Positions 27,697-36,435 of a stretch of DNA of 64,000 nt are shown here, piece by piece. Each line of letters opens with the position of its first letter. Position 1 is the stretch's first letter. The notes under the pieces were generated by a model that had not been told where the DNA came from, did not search any database, and saw only the letters and a list, made by a program, of their open reading frames with translations. A program made the translations under genes and the position numbers. This stretch comes from an uncultured Gemmatimonadota bacterium (GTDB taxonomy: Bacteria; Gemmatimonadota; Gemmatimonadetes; Palauibacterales; Palauibacteraceae): positions 186,001-250,000 of the forward strand of contig CAJWLK010000002.1 in assembly GCA_913043255.1 (NCBI GenBank), given 5' to 3'.

Positions 27697-28022
27697 ATTT
27701 CCCTTATCCTCAAAGATTGAAGCGTAAATATTGAAACCCGCTAGTTACTCCGGGGCAGAGAGAGTACGATGGTCCATCCTAGCGGACAAACCGTACACAA
27801 GTGCTCATTTGCTCTTACCCCCTTTGTTTAGATTGCACCCAGCAGCTTCTTTTGTGCTGGCCCCTTTAATCCAAAATCATCTTCTACTGGGCGCACTCAA
27901 GTCAAATAAGCTTTCAAAACAAACAAGTGTATACTTTGTATACAATTTGATATCGAGCCAAATTAGCCCACAATACTGTAAAAAATAGACAGACATAGGG
28001 GATCGACTTCTACAAATTTCGT
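27697..28022. other. intergenic region upstream of icd
   Basis: This 326-base stretch between the anti-sigma gene end and icd contains no supported gene. The 85-residue plus-strand ORF in it lacks a ribosome site and family resemblance. It contains the GTATAC inverted repeat and probably the icd promoter. Confidence 0.35.
27928..27944. promoter_or_regulatory. perfect inverted repeat, GntR-type operator candidate
   Basis: TGTATAC and GTATACA are perfect seven-base arms around TTT. The second half reads TTGTATACAA, the kind of palindrome bound by several FCD-type GntR regulators. It lies ~232 bases upstream of the icd start. The regulator is not in the window. Confidence 0.35.
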
Positions 28023-28796
28023 CTATTCTTTGGGGCGGATTTCACCTGATGGCCAAAGTTTCACCATTTCGCGCCCATCCCGGATCCAACGAACACTGAA
28101 GGGTGACCCTTGAGAAGCGTTGATGGCTTGTATCAAGTCAGGAACTTGGCGAGTAGGCAGGTTTCCTGCGTCAACCACAACGTCTCCAGACCGTAAGCCT
28201 AGTTTTGCCGCTGCCGTACGTGGTGTTACACGGAGTACAAGAAGACCCGAGCGGCCTTCATAACGACGAACAGGCTCAAATTCCGCCCCCTCGAAAGCAC
28301 TCGTACCTGCCTGTTGTATCGGTGCGCGCTGCGACTCGAGTTCAGTTGGTTCGTTCAAGGCGATTTTATCTTGGACAACGGGCGCCGTGAGGCCAGGCTG
28401 TAACGTGTTTTCGGCAAAAAACCCAATTGGCCCCGGAAGCTGAAGCCCCGCAAAAACACCAACCGCAAAAACGAAAACGGCAACGGTAACGGCCAACTGG
28501 CGCGAACCGAAAATGAGACGAGAGCGCCCCGCATGCCACCCAAATCCTAATACGCTTTGGTTGATCCGAGGCTCCTTTGAATCCAATTTCGCCTCGATTG
28601 CCGTCCACTCATCGGCCGGAGGGTCCAAGTCCGGCAGTGCCGATAGCGCCATGCGAATACGGCTAAACCGTTCAAATTCCGCCCTGCACTCCTCGCACGT
28701 TTCTAGATGTAACCAATCCTCTTTGTCCTTCCGTGGCTCATCGAGCAACTCAGAGATTTGCTCTGCTGTCAGATGTTCCGACGCCGATTGATTCAT
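28023..28796 (-). CDS. anti-sigma factor with zinc-finger, membrane segment and PDZ domain
   Basis: The product has 257 residues from the ATG at 28796. The cytoplasmic N-terminus carries the zinc-binding H-x3-C-x2-C motif (HLETCEECRAEF), as in anti-sigma factors that hold ECF sigmas. One membrane segment (LAVTVAVFVFAVGVFAGL) follows near the middle. The periplasmic C-terminus is a PDZ domain (SGLLVLRVTPRTAAAKLGLRSGDVVVDAG). The PDZ domain may sense unfolded protein or a peptide signal, which is an inference. It lies 25 bases after the ECF sigma gene, so the pair is one unit. A longer start at 28853 inside the sigma gene is possible. Confidence 0.8.
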   Translation of the reverse strand: MNQSASEHLTAEQISELLDEPRKDKEDWLHLETCEECRAEFERFSRIRMALSALPDLDPPADEWTAIEAKLDSKEPRINQSVLGFGWHAGRSRLIFGSRQLAVTVAVFVFAVGVFAGLQLPGPIGFFAENTLQPGLTAPVVQDKIALNEPTELESQRAPIQQAGTSAFEGAEFEPVRRYEGRSGLLVLRVTPRTAAAKLGLRSGDVVVDAGNLPTRQVPDLIQAINASQGSPFSVRWIRDGREMVKLWPSGEIRPKE

Positions 28797-28821
28797 CTGT
28801 CTATACCGTTCACCAAAATTC

Positions 28822-29412
28822 CTACAAACTCGCTTTATCGCGCATGTCATCATTACTCGAACTCACGGGTTGCATTAGTTCGCGCATTCGGGCTCGAGCT
28901 TTGTGTAACTGTGATTTCGACGTGCCGGGAGAACAGCTAAGTGACCGAGCAATTTCCTGGTGGGTCCAGCCCTCAACATCATGTAGGACTAAGACACGGC
29001 GATATCCTGGGGGCAGTTGATCAATCGCTTGTATCAAAACATGCCTTGCGACAATCACGTCGTCCTGAGCTTTCGTGATACGTGGAAGATTGGCTCCAGC
29101 TTCTACGGAGCTTCTCTTCGATGAACGCCGCAAATGATTGAGTGCTACATTGGTCGCCAAACGGTACAACCAGGTCCCAAATGCAGCTTCACCCCTGAAT
29201 AACTCAAGTTTCTCGAACGCCCGGACCCAAGCTTCTTGTGAAAGATCTTCAGCAAGCTGATCGTTTCCTACTAAACGACGTACAGCGGTATATACTCGAC
29301 GTGCGTGAAGTTCATGCAGTTCACCCATCGCGGAGCGGTCACCTGCTTTTGCTCTGGTGATCAGATTGTCTTCTTCCACGCAGTTCCTCGCTACACTGCT
29401 CTCCGACATCAC
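28822..29412 (-). CDS. ECF-family RNA polymerase sigma factor
   Basis: The protein has 196 residues and the two ECF regions. Region 2 shows EDLSQEAWVRAFEKL and GEAAFGTWLYRLATNVALNHLRR; region 4 shows LPPGYRRVLVLHDVEGWTHQEIARSLSCSPGTSKSQLHKARARM. It should direct RNA polymerase to a small regulon and be held by the anti-sigma factor downstream. The GTG start overlaps the stop of the PAP2 gene, so it is translated as part of the sphingolipid operon. Control of that operon by this sigma is an inference. Confidence 0.92.
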   Translation of the reverse strand: MMSESSVARNCVEEDNLITRAKAGDRSAMGELHELHARRVYTAVRRLVGNDQLAEDLSQEAWVRAFEKLELFRGEAAFGTWLYRLATNVALNHLRRSSKRSSVEAGANLPRITKAQDDVIVARHVLIQAIDQLPPGYRRVLVLHDVEGWTHQEIARSLSCSPGTSKSQLHKARARMRELMQPVSSSNDDMRDKASL

Positions 29413-30299
29413 TCCGTTGGATACCTCGATCCCATCACAGGTTGCCTAGGGCCGAAAAACCCAAAGAGTCTTCGGTCGAATCTCCAGATCAAAACGGCCA
29501 ACGCAAACCCGGCCAACGCATCGATTGCATAATGGAACCGCCCATAGACGGTACCTAAAGCAAGGGCGATCTCCGGAATGATCAAAAGCCAGAACCATCG
29601 TGCATCTTCGCGTGCTGCACCCAGAACAGCCGCTAGAGATGCTGCAATATGAGAACTCGGGAAAGCGGCACCCTTAGAAGAGCCACTCTCTAAAATCGTG
29701 TGCACCAACCCATAAAATGCACCCTCGCTAATTGGTCCTTCAATCCGCGCAAACTCATACCGAGGTCCGGCAACTGGGAAAACCATAAAAATCAAATAGC
29801 AAGCAAAAAATGCGGTGGCGACTACAAACGCGGTGCGGTGTAGCGCTGCAAAACCTTTGGTACAAAAAACCCCAATCAGCGCTATCGGGACTATACCGTA
29901 GTACCCAAAATAAGCGAGGTGAAGCACTTCGGAGAAAGGCAGCCACGGTAACGCGGAACTAAGCTCAATGCTGGGTTGACCCCCAAAAATTTTGGCATCC
30001 CAACTTTGTACTAACCCATCGAAAAAACTTTCCGTAAAAAAACGATTCAGCGTAGCAATTTCGGCATATAAAACGGGCGCCAACGCCACTGGATACGAGA
30101 CTCTTAGAAAACCGAGAAGGCCGTTTTCCGGGCGCCAGCGTGCCAGTGGCGTAATCGCCAGATAAGCGACCGCATGGATTCCGGCGATGACTAACCCCGT
30201 CATCCCACCAAAAACTACAGCAAAGATGGCGGTAACTCCCAAATAAACCCGAGTTAGCCGATCAACCGGCAATAATCCCTGAGCGTCTGTCACATCCAT
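29409..30299 (-). CDS. PAP2-superfamily enzyme, candidate sphingolipid head-group transferase or phosphatase
   Basis: The product has 296 residues from the ATG at 30299, which overlaps the end of the reductase gene. There are about six membrane segments. PAP2 motifs are FPVAGPRYEF, AFPSSHIAAS and RFHYAIDALAGF, giving the two histidines and the aspartate of the catalytic site. FPVAGPRY resembles the PAP2_3 branch that includes inositol phosphorylceramide synthases. Because it lies in an operon with ceramide genes, it may add or remove a phosphate-linked head group on ceramide. A plain lipid phosphatase is the alternative. Confidence 0.8.
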   Translation of the reverse strand: MDVTDAQGLLPVDRLTRVYLGVTAIFAVVFGGMTGLVIAGIHAVAYLAITPLARWRPENGLLGFLRVSYPVALAPVLYAEIATLNRFFTESFFDGLVQSWDAKIFGGQPSIELSSALPWLPFSEVLHLAYFGYYGIVPIALIGVFCTKGFAALHRTAFVVATAFFACYLIFMVFPVAGPRYEFARIEGPISEGAFYGLVHTILESGSSKGAAFPSSHIAASLAAVLGAAREDARWFWLLIIPEIALALGTVYGRFHYAIDALAGFALAVLIWRFDRRLFGFFGPRQPVMGSRYPTE

Positions 30300-31285
30300 C
30301 CCGCTTGGCGATACCAAACAAACGTACGCGACATCCCGTCGTTCAGCTCCACTCGTGGCTTCCAACCTTCAAGGAGCCTTCCCGCCTCTTCAATGTCACA
30401 TGTCCATGAATGGTGGCCGATGTCTCGTACTTTTTTCCGGTCCACCGCCGGCAATCTGCCCACAAGTTTAGCCCCAAGCTCGGACACGAGACCCGCCGCC
30501 CTGAGAAAGGCCATGGGTACTCGAACCACGCGCACTCCATCTCCAACCGCAGCTCCCACCACCTGCGCCAAATCCTCCCATCGATGTTTTTGAGCTCCTG
30601 CTATCTCGACCGGCTTATCCACCGTCGGTGCTTCTATTGCTGCGACAGTTGCCGTCACAACATCTGAAACGTAGGCCGGTTGAAGTGGCACCTCGCTTCG
30701 CGGGACTACCACCCACCCTCGCCTTGCCATCTGAAACAAAGGTAGGAGTGCCGAGTCGCGTGCTCCATAAATACCACCCGGTCGGAGAACAAAAGTCGCC
30801 ATATCGCCTTTATTTTCCTCTAACCATCGCTCGCCCAAGAGTTTAGAACGACCATAGGGAGTCACAGGTCCACGCGCGCCATCCGGTCCACGCGCTGCGA
30901 GACTGCTGATATATACAAACCGAGCAACCCCTGCAGCGGAGGCAGCTTTCGCCAATTCTGCAGTACCCGCTGCATTCACCGCCATAAACTCATCTTCATT
31001 GCGTGCACTTGTTAGCCCACCGCAGTGAATCACAACCTCAACGCCCTCGAGAGCTTTGGCTGGCGTTACACTTCCTTCAATAGATCTAGGCTCTTCGGCT
31101 GCACTAGACTGTAAAGCCTGCCTGGCTGTACCCAAATCCAGTTCAACAGTTTCCACATCAACGGAATCGATCCACCTCCTATTGCTCGTTCGTCGAACAC
31201 TGCACCGGACCTTATGACCATTTTTCACCAATGCTTCAGCAATATGGCTGCCGAGAAAACCTGTTGCCCCCGTTAGGAAAATCAT
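30290..31285 (-). CDS. NAD-dependent epimerase/dehydratase-type SDR, probable ceramide reductase (CerR-like)
   Basis: This extended SDR has 331 residues. It shows TGATGFLGSH at the N-terminus, the YISSLAARGP serine and the YGRSK active site. In bacterial sphingolipid clusters a protein of this class (CerR) reduces the 3-keto group of oxidised ceramide. The placement after spt and the acyltransferase gene matches that route. The identity is inferred from context; sequence alone shows only the SDR class. It overlaps the PAP2 gene by 10 bases. Confidence 0.75.
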   Translation of the reverse strand: MIFLTGATGFLGSHIAEALVKNGHKVRCSVRRTSNRRWIDSVDVETVELDLGTARQALQSSAAEEPRSIEGSVTPAKALEGVEVVIHCGGLTSARNEDEFMAVNAAGTAELAKAASAAGVARFVYISSLAARGPDGARGPVTPYGRSKLLGERWLEENKGDMATFVLRPGGIYGARDSALLPLFQMARRGWVVVPRSEVPLQPAYVSDVVTATVAAIEAPTVDKPVEIAGAQKHRWEDLAQVVGAAVGDGVRVVRVPMAFLRAAGLVSELGAKLVGRLPAVDRKKVRDIGHHSWTCDIEEAGRLLEGWKPRVELNDGMSRTFVWYRQAGWM

Positions 31286-31308
31286 GGTAAAGCGATAAAG
31301 TAAAGCAC

Positions 31309-32442
31309 TTATAAGGGAATTTCATAGAGGCGGTAGGTGCGGTACATCTGACCCCCAAGACGCTTGATTGAGGCGTTCATCTTGTCATTATCCTCAAGAA
31401 TCCAAGACTGCTCCCCCTGTGTGATCCCAACCTCTCTTCCAGCTCGAATCAGGCCGAGATAAAGCAGAACATCGATCCCCTTCCCACGCCACTCCTCTAC
31501 AAGCCCAAGAATGATCACCCGCATCCAGTTGATACGGCGCTTTGCGATGAGCGCCTTAAAAATACCAAAAGGCCATAGCTTGCCATCCATCTTCTTGAGA
31601 ACCTGGTTGAAGTCTGGTAAGGCTAGTGCAAAACCAATTGGTACCCCGTCTGAATCTTCAACAAACAAGGCAAGCTTCGGTTCCAAGATCGGTTTGAGTT
31701 CAGCTGCCATATGATCAATCTCTTCATCCGTCATGGGTACAAAACCCCAGTTCTTCTCCCATGCCGCATTATAGATCGACCTGACCGTCTCCAACTCTGT
31801 ATCGAACTTAGCCATGTCGAACGACCGCATCGTGATGCCATAGCGGCGTGTTACAAGTTTTTCTCCTCGCAACAAGTACCCCATGTCCATTTGATCGTCC
31901 ATTTGCCAGGCATAGAGATCTTTTACTTTTGTGAGACCACACGCTTTCAAAAGGTTGGGATAATACTTGGGGTTGTATGCCATCATGACGGACGGCGGAC
32001 CTGGTTCACCATCCACAAGCAAACCACATGTCTCGTTTGTGGAGAAGCTCGTCGGACCTCGCATGATCTTGAGATCACGGAAACGGAGCCATTCTCGAAC
32101 TATATCGAAAAGGGCCGCCGCCACCTCAACATCGTCCACACATTCAAACCATCCGAAGAAACCCACCGGTTCCTCATGAAACGTTTCATGATTACGGTTA
32201 CGAATAGCGCATATTCGCCCAACAGGTACCGAACCCCGAAGTGCCAGAAATGGCTGTGCCTCCGAGTGCTTATGAAAAGGATGTTTTTCATGATCGAAAG
32301 CATTTCGCACATCTGACTTCAGCGGAGGAACCCAATGCGGATCGTCACCATAGATAGACCAAGGCAAGGCGATGAACTGGTTTAGTTCTTCTCGCGTCAC
32401 GACCGGGATCACTGTGAGTGCAGACGAAGGATGCGACGTCAT
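31309..32442 (-). CDS. GNAT-like acyltransferase, probable bacterial ceramide synthase (bCerS-like)
   Basis: The product has about 377 residues and is related to the large GNAT-like proteins annotated YghO. Visible features are the N-terminal LPWSIYGDDPHWVPPL, FFGWFECVDDVEVA, MRGPTSFSTNETCGLLVDG and a C-terminal RIIILGLVEEWRGKGI-type acyl-CoA loop (VIILGLVEEWRGKGIDVLLY). In Caulobacter a protein of this class N-acylates the product of serine palmitoyltransferase to make ceramide. The neighbouring spt and reductase genes support that role. The start is uncertain: a GTG four codons earlier is also possible. Confidence 0.75.
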   Translation of the reverse strand: MTSHPSSALTVIPVVTREELNQFIALPWSIYGDDPHWVPPLKSDVRNAFDHEKHPFHKHSEAQPFLALRGSVPVGRICAIRNRNHETFHEEPVGFFGWFECVDDVEVAAALFDIVREWLRFRDLKIMRGPTSFSTNETCGLLVDGEPGPPSVMMAYNPKYYPNLLKACGLTKVKDLYAWQMDDQMDMGYLLRGEKLVTRRYGITMRSFDMAKFDTELETVRSIYNAAWEKNWGFVPMTDEEIDHMAAELKPILEPKLALFVEDSDGVPIGFALALPDFNQVLKKMDGKLWPFGIFKALIAKRRINWMRVIILGLVEEWRGKGIDVLLYLGLIRAGREVGITQGEQSWILEDNDKMNASIKRLGGQMYRTYRLYEIPL

Positions 32443-32503
32443 GAGGTTGCCCACATTGTGAGGCGTTCTAGCTGATCGGTCGCACGCTTACGCACCCGAT
32501 CCG

Positions 32504-33754
32504 TCAGACGATGTCGAGTTTTTTAGCTACGTGGTGGACCTGGTCAAGTACAAAATCAAGTTCTTCGTCAGTGTGAGTCGCCATATAGCTCGTCCGCAGA
32601 CGACCCTGGCCTTCGGGAACTGCTGGGGGCACAACTGGATTGGCAAACACCCCTGCCTCAAACAGTGCTCGTCCAAACTGAAGGGTCTTCTCCATAGGGC
32701 CGATAAGAATTGGCACGATCGGAGTCTCGGTGGGTCCGATGTCAAACCCAATTGATTTGAACCCTTCCATCATTTTGTACGTGTTTGCCCACAACCGTTC
32801 ACGCCGCTCTGGCTCTGAACGAATGATCTCGAGGGCTTTGAGCACCGTTGCTACCGATGCCGGCGGCATACTCGCACTAAACATCAAGGCTCGCGCATGA
32901 TTCCGAAGATAATCAATCACATCGGCCTTTCCGGCACAGAACCCTCCGATCGAAGCAAATGATTTCGAGAAAGTTCCGAGGATAAGGTCGACCTCATCCG
33001 TTAGGCCCCAGTGTTCGGCCGTCCCGGCTCCGGTTTCGCCAAGAACACCAACGGCATGCGCATCATCAACGACAAGAGCCGCCCCAAACTCACGTTTAAG
33101 CGCGACCAATGCCGGAAGGTCGGCGATGTCACCCTCCATACTGAAAACACCGTCGATAGCAATTAGCTTTCCACGTTCCGGCTTGTCAGCTTGTAGCATC
33201 CTATGGAGACTTGTGTAGTCTCCGTGGTTGAAGCGCTGCACGCGGCCCAGACCCAAACGGACACCGTCTTGAATGCTCGCGTGATCAAGCTTATCCACAT
33301 ATACGGTGTCACTGCGTCCTATCAATGCACCTAACGTTCCCACATTGGTCTGATATCCAGTGGAAAATACCAATGCCGCTTCCATGCCCACGAAATCTGC
33401 CAACTCTTCTTCAAGACGATCATGTAGATCAAGGTTTCCGTTCAGAAAACGACTTCCTGTATTCCCGCTACCAAATGTGTCCAGTGCATCACGTGCAGCT
33501 TCGAGAATTCGTGGGTCGTGTGTGAGCCCCATGTAATTATTAGAGCCCACCATGATCTTCTTTTCCCCTTCGATCACTACATAGGTATCATGCGATTCCT
33601 CGATGGGCATAAAGTAGGGGTAGAGCCCAATTGCCCGCAGTTCACGCGCACGCGTGAACGCTAGACATTTGGCGAAGATCTCCGGCAGCGGGCTGGCGGC
33701 TGCAAGCAGAGGCTCCGAATGCGATCTGGCGGCCTGAGGTGTGCTATTAGTCAC
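32504..33754 (-). CDS. spt: serine palmitoyltransferase (alpha-oxoamine synthase family)
   Basis: This PLP enzyme has 416 residues and condenses serine with a fatty acyl donor to 3-ketosphinganine, the first step of sphingolipid synthesis. It shows NYMGLTHDPRILEAA, GNTGSRFLNGNLDLHDRLEEELA, and the PLP lysine in GTFSKSFASIGGF with DDAHAVGVLG. KBL (glycine C-acetyltransferase) and BioF are close relatives. The N-terminal ~40-residue part IGLYPYFMPIEE and the operon favour Spt. It starts with GTG and heads the minus-strand operon spt-acyltransferase-reductase-PAP2-sigma-anti-sigma. Confidence 0.85.
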   Translation of the reverse strand: MTNSTPQAARSHSEPLLAAASPLPEIFAKCLAFTRARELRAIGLYPYFMPIEESHDTYVVIEGEKKIMVGSNNYMGLTHDPRILEAARDALDTFGSGNTGSRFLNGNLDLHDRLEEELADFVGMEAALVFSTGYQTNVGTLGALIGRSDTVYVDKLDHASIQDGVRLGLGRVQRFNHGDYTSLHRMLQADKPERGKLIAIDGVFSMEGDIADLPALVALKREFGAALVVDDAHAVGVLGETGAGTAEHWGLTDEVDLILGTFSKSFASIGGFCAGKADVIDYLRNHARALMFSASMPPASVATVLKALEIIRSEPERRERLWANTYKMMEGFKSIGFDIGPTETPIVPILIGPMEKTLQFGRALFEAGVFANPVVPPAVPEGQGRLRTSYMATHTDEELDFVLDQVHHVAKKLDIV

Positions 33755-33843
33755 AATTCAAAGCTAAGCAAAGTTCACAGTTTTGGGCAAGCAAACCAAG
33801 GTGTCAGTTCAATCTCTCGGAGATTATAGCCCTCTCCTCCTCT

Positions 33844-33870
33844 TTAGATGAACTCGAGAAATTTCGTTCC
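33844..33870 (-). promoter_or_regulatory. candidate ECF-type promoter upstream of spt
   Basis: Read on the minus strand, GGAACGA is followed after 15 bases by TCTAA, near the E. coli sigma-E pattern GGAACTT-N15/16-TCTGA. It lies ~90 bases upstream of the spt start. A separate TATAAT at 33823-33828 (minus) could be a housekeeping -10. Short motifs like these can arise by chance. Confidence 0.3.
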
Positions 33871-33984
33871 TTGATCATAAGCCCTATCGCGGCCCAAGGC
33901 AGCTCAGTTCACCTTACAAGGGCCTGAAGGCCCGAGGCACCGTCGGGAGAAGTAAGATACTTTCGGCCCATCGACGGCCTAATC

Positions 33985-35481
33985 GTGAACCCGGAGCAAG
34001 CCGGCTTGGGAAGACAAGACTTGTATGACATAGTTGTGATCGGAGGGGGGCCCGCAGGGCTAGTAACGGCTGCAGGTTCCTCAGGCTTAGGGGCAAACGT
34101 TGCTCTCATTGAACGAGACCGCCTAGGTGGTGACTGTTTGTGGACTGGGTGCGTGCCATCAAAGGCTCTTATCGCTTCGGCACGCTTGGCTAAACACTTT
34201 CGTGAGGCAGAAGCGTTTGGGCTGCCAGCGGTCACAGTTGACCTTCCCGATCATGTTGTAATGGAAAGTGTTCGAAATATTCGAGCGCGAATACAGGTAC
34301 ACGATGACCCTGAACGTTTTCGTGCTATGGGAGTCAACGTTGTTGAGGGTTCAGCTCGCTTCGTAACCTCCCATGAAGTAGAAGTCGGGGACCAGAGAAT
34401 CCGTGGCCGTCGGTTTTTGATCGCCACTGGATCCCGGCCCGCTGTGCCGCCAATCGAAGGGCTGGCAGGAGCAGGATATTTTACGCATGCGGAAGCATTT
34501 GATCGCGACACCATCCCCGCAACATTGGCTGTGATCGGCGGAGGACCTATCGGGGTCGAGCTCGCTCAAGCATTCCAACGACTGGGCAGCGACGTAACAA
34601 TAATAGAGACGCTAGATCGCATCATGGCGCGGGAAGAACCCGAACTTACCGAACACCTTACCAAACAACTAAAGCAAGAAGGCATACGCATTCTCACGCG
34701 ACACGTTGCCACACGGGTGGACCGACGGGGGACTCAGCGAAGCATTACAATAAAAACTGTAAGTCCTAAGCTAGCCGATGCAGATGTTGGGTCACAAAAA
34801 ACAGAGATCCTAGAAGTAGATGAGATACTAGTCGCGACCGGACGTCTACCAAACACGGAAGGCCTTGGACTTGAGACTGTGGGGATCAAGACTGAGAACG
34901 GATGGCTAACGGTCGATTCGAAACTCCGCACGTCAGAAAAACACGTTTTTGGAGCGGGCGATGTGACGGGTCGTTTTCTCTTTACACACGTTGCCGACCA
35001 CCAAGCGCGTACGGTCGTCCAAAACGCACTCTTCCCTGTTCGGACCAACATTAAATATGACGTGATACCATGGTGCACATTTACAGATCCTGAGCTTGCG
35101 CACGTCGGAATGACGGAACACGAAGCTAGGGACCAATACGGTTCTGAAGTCTCAATCCATTTGTACGACCTGGCTGATTTGGATCGTGTGATCGTTGATC
35201 GAGCACCTGTCGGCTGTGTAAAGATTGTCACCCGTAGGGGGGGGAGAATCCTCGGTGGCCATATTCTGGGACCAACCGCCGGCACCATGATTTCCGAAAT
35301 CGCTTTAGCCATGGAGGCAGGTGTCAGACTCGGATCAATCTCCTCGTTGGTGCATCCGTATCCGACAATGAGCGAAGGAGTTCGTCGTACAGCCGATGCC
35401 TATCGAAGATCACAACTAACAGGGTGGAAAAAATCGCTACTCGAAATAGCCTTGCGAGTCGGTCGTGTCTGGCCTGCGTAA
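33985..35481 (+). CDS. FAD-dependent pyridine-nucleotide disulfide oxidoreductase (mercuric reductase-like)
   Basis: The protein has 498 residues with the class-I disulfide reductase layout: FAD motif VVIGGGPAGLVTA, redox-active GGDCLWTGCVPSK, NAD motif VIGGGPIGVELAQ, and HPYPTMSE near the C-terminus with the catalytic histidine. It resembles dihydrolipoamide dehydrogenase and MerA but lacks the N-terminal heavy-metal domain and C-terminal vicinal cysteines of MerA. It could serve the 2-oxoacid dehydrogenase E2 at 47.9 kb as E3, though distance and the family branch make this uncertain. GTG start with a weak ribosome site. Confidence 0.8.
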   Translation: MNPEQAGLGRQDLYDIVVIGGGPAGLVTAAGSSGLGANVALIERDRLGGDCLWTGCVPSKALIASARLAKHFREAEAFGLPAVTVDLPDHVVMESVRNIRARIQVHDDPERFRAMGVNVVEGSARFVTSHEVEVGDQRIRGRRFLIATGSRPAVPPIEGLAGAGYFTHAEAFDRDTIPATLAVIGGGPIGVELAQAFQRLGSDVTIIETLDRIMAREEPELTEHLTKQLKQEGIRILTRHVATRVDRRGTQRSITIKTVSPKLADADVGSQKTEILEVDEILVATGRLPNTEGLGLETVGIKTENGWLTVDSKLRTSEKHVFGAGDVTGRFLFTHVADHQARTVVQNALFPVRTNIKYDVIPWCTFTDPELAHVGMTEHEARDQYGSEVSIHLYDLADLDRVIVDRAPVGCVKIVTRRGGRILGGHILGPTAGTMISEIALAMEAGVRLGSISSLVHPYPTMSEGVRRTADAYRRSQLTGWKKSLLEIALRVGRVWPA

Positions 35482-35514
35482 GGTTTGAGCGGTACGAGAC
35501 ACGATCATTGATCA

Positions 35515-36351
35515 CTAGGAGACACGCGAAGTTCCTGTATAAACATTAAATCCTTCCTCCTTGGCAAACCCAACTAGGGTCATACCGAACTCGCTCGCCA
35601 CATCCACCGCGAGGCTCGAAGGGGCACCGACTGCTACAATAACAGCAATACCTGCCATTAGAGCTTTTTGCATAATCTCGAATGAAGCTCGACCACTGAC
35701 TGCGAGAACCGATTCCTTGATCGGCAAACCGTCTTCGAGAAACCGGTTCCCAATCACTTTGTCCAGCGCGTTGTGCCGACCCACATCTTCACGGAGAATT
35801 TGGATGTCCCCGTCAGCGTTGAACAACCCCGCTGCGTGGAGGCCTCCGGTGCGTTCAAATATTTGTTGCCCTTCTCTAAGCACGCTTGGTAATGTTTGGA
35901 TTACCTGACTCTTAATCACAGGCCCATCCTCAATAAGAGACGTGCACCCTTGTATCTCGATCGCCTCCAGTGACGCCTTTCCACATACTCCGCAGCTCGA
36001 GGTGGTATAAAAGTTTCGAGTCAGATCAGTGGGGTTGAAACTCGCACCCTCACTTAGCTGCACAGTCATAACATTGTATTCCTGGACATCCACATTGGTG
36101 CAGTATCGAAGATCCAAAACATCGGACCGCCGTTGAATCAAACCTTCCGAGAAGAGGAATCCGGTGGTAAGGTCAAAGTCGTCGCCTGGGGTACGCATGG
36201 TAACGGCTACCTGGTGCTCGTCACCTTGCGGTGTAGCCAAGCGGATCTCGAGTGGTTCCTCAACCGCTACCGCATCTCGGCGATTGCGGGATGATTTTCC
36301 AGCAAAACGATTGACGTCTATGCGCACCATGCTGCGACGAGGAGAGATCAT
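35515..36351 (-). CDS. fdhD: formate dehydrogenase sulfurtransferase FdhD
   Basis: The protein has 278 residues. It transfers sulfur to the molybdenum cofactor needed by formate dehydrogenase. The catalytic cysteine pair is in TSSCGVCGKASL, and VGRHNALDKVIG with SGRASFEIMQK mark the family. It is divergent from the formate dehydrogenase genes starting at 36436, with only 84 bases between, so they probably share a control region. It is convergent with the flavoprotein gene. Confidence 0.93.
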   Translation of the reverse strand: MISPRRSMVRIDVNRFAGKSSRNRRDAVAVEEPLEIRLATPQGDEHQVAVTMRTPGDDFDLTTGFLFSEGLIQRRSDVLDLRYCTNVDVQEYNVMTVQLSEGASFNPTDLTRNFYTTSSCGVCGKASLEAIEIQGCTSLIEDGPVIKSQVIQTLPSVLREGQQIFERTGGLHAAGLFNADGDIQILREDVGRHNALDKVIGNRFLEDGLPIKESVLAVSGRASFEIMQKALMAGIAVIVAVGAPSSLAVDVASEFGMTLVGFAKEEGFNVYTGTSRVS

Positions 36352-36435
36352 ACTCGAAGTTACACACGTCCCCGCGAGTGCGTCGAGATGTGAGTTATCG
36401 TTGCCGGCACAGGCCTCTCCCAGTAACTATCCGAC

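Noticed and set aside
27731-27988. 85-residue plus-strand ORF in the icd upstream gap
   Set aside because: No ribosome site or family features; it overlaps the regulatory dyad.
33985-35481. Mercury resistance (merA) call
   Set aside because: The heavy-metal domain and C-terminal cysteine pair of MerA are missing, and no mer genes are nearby.
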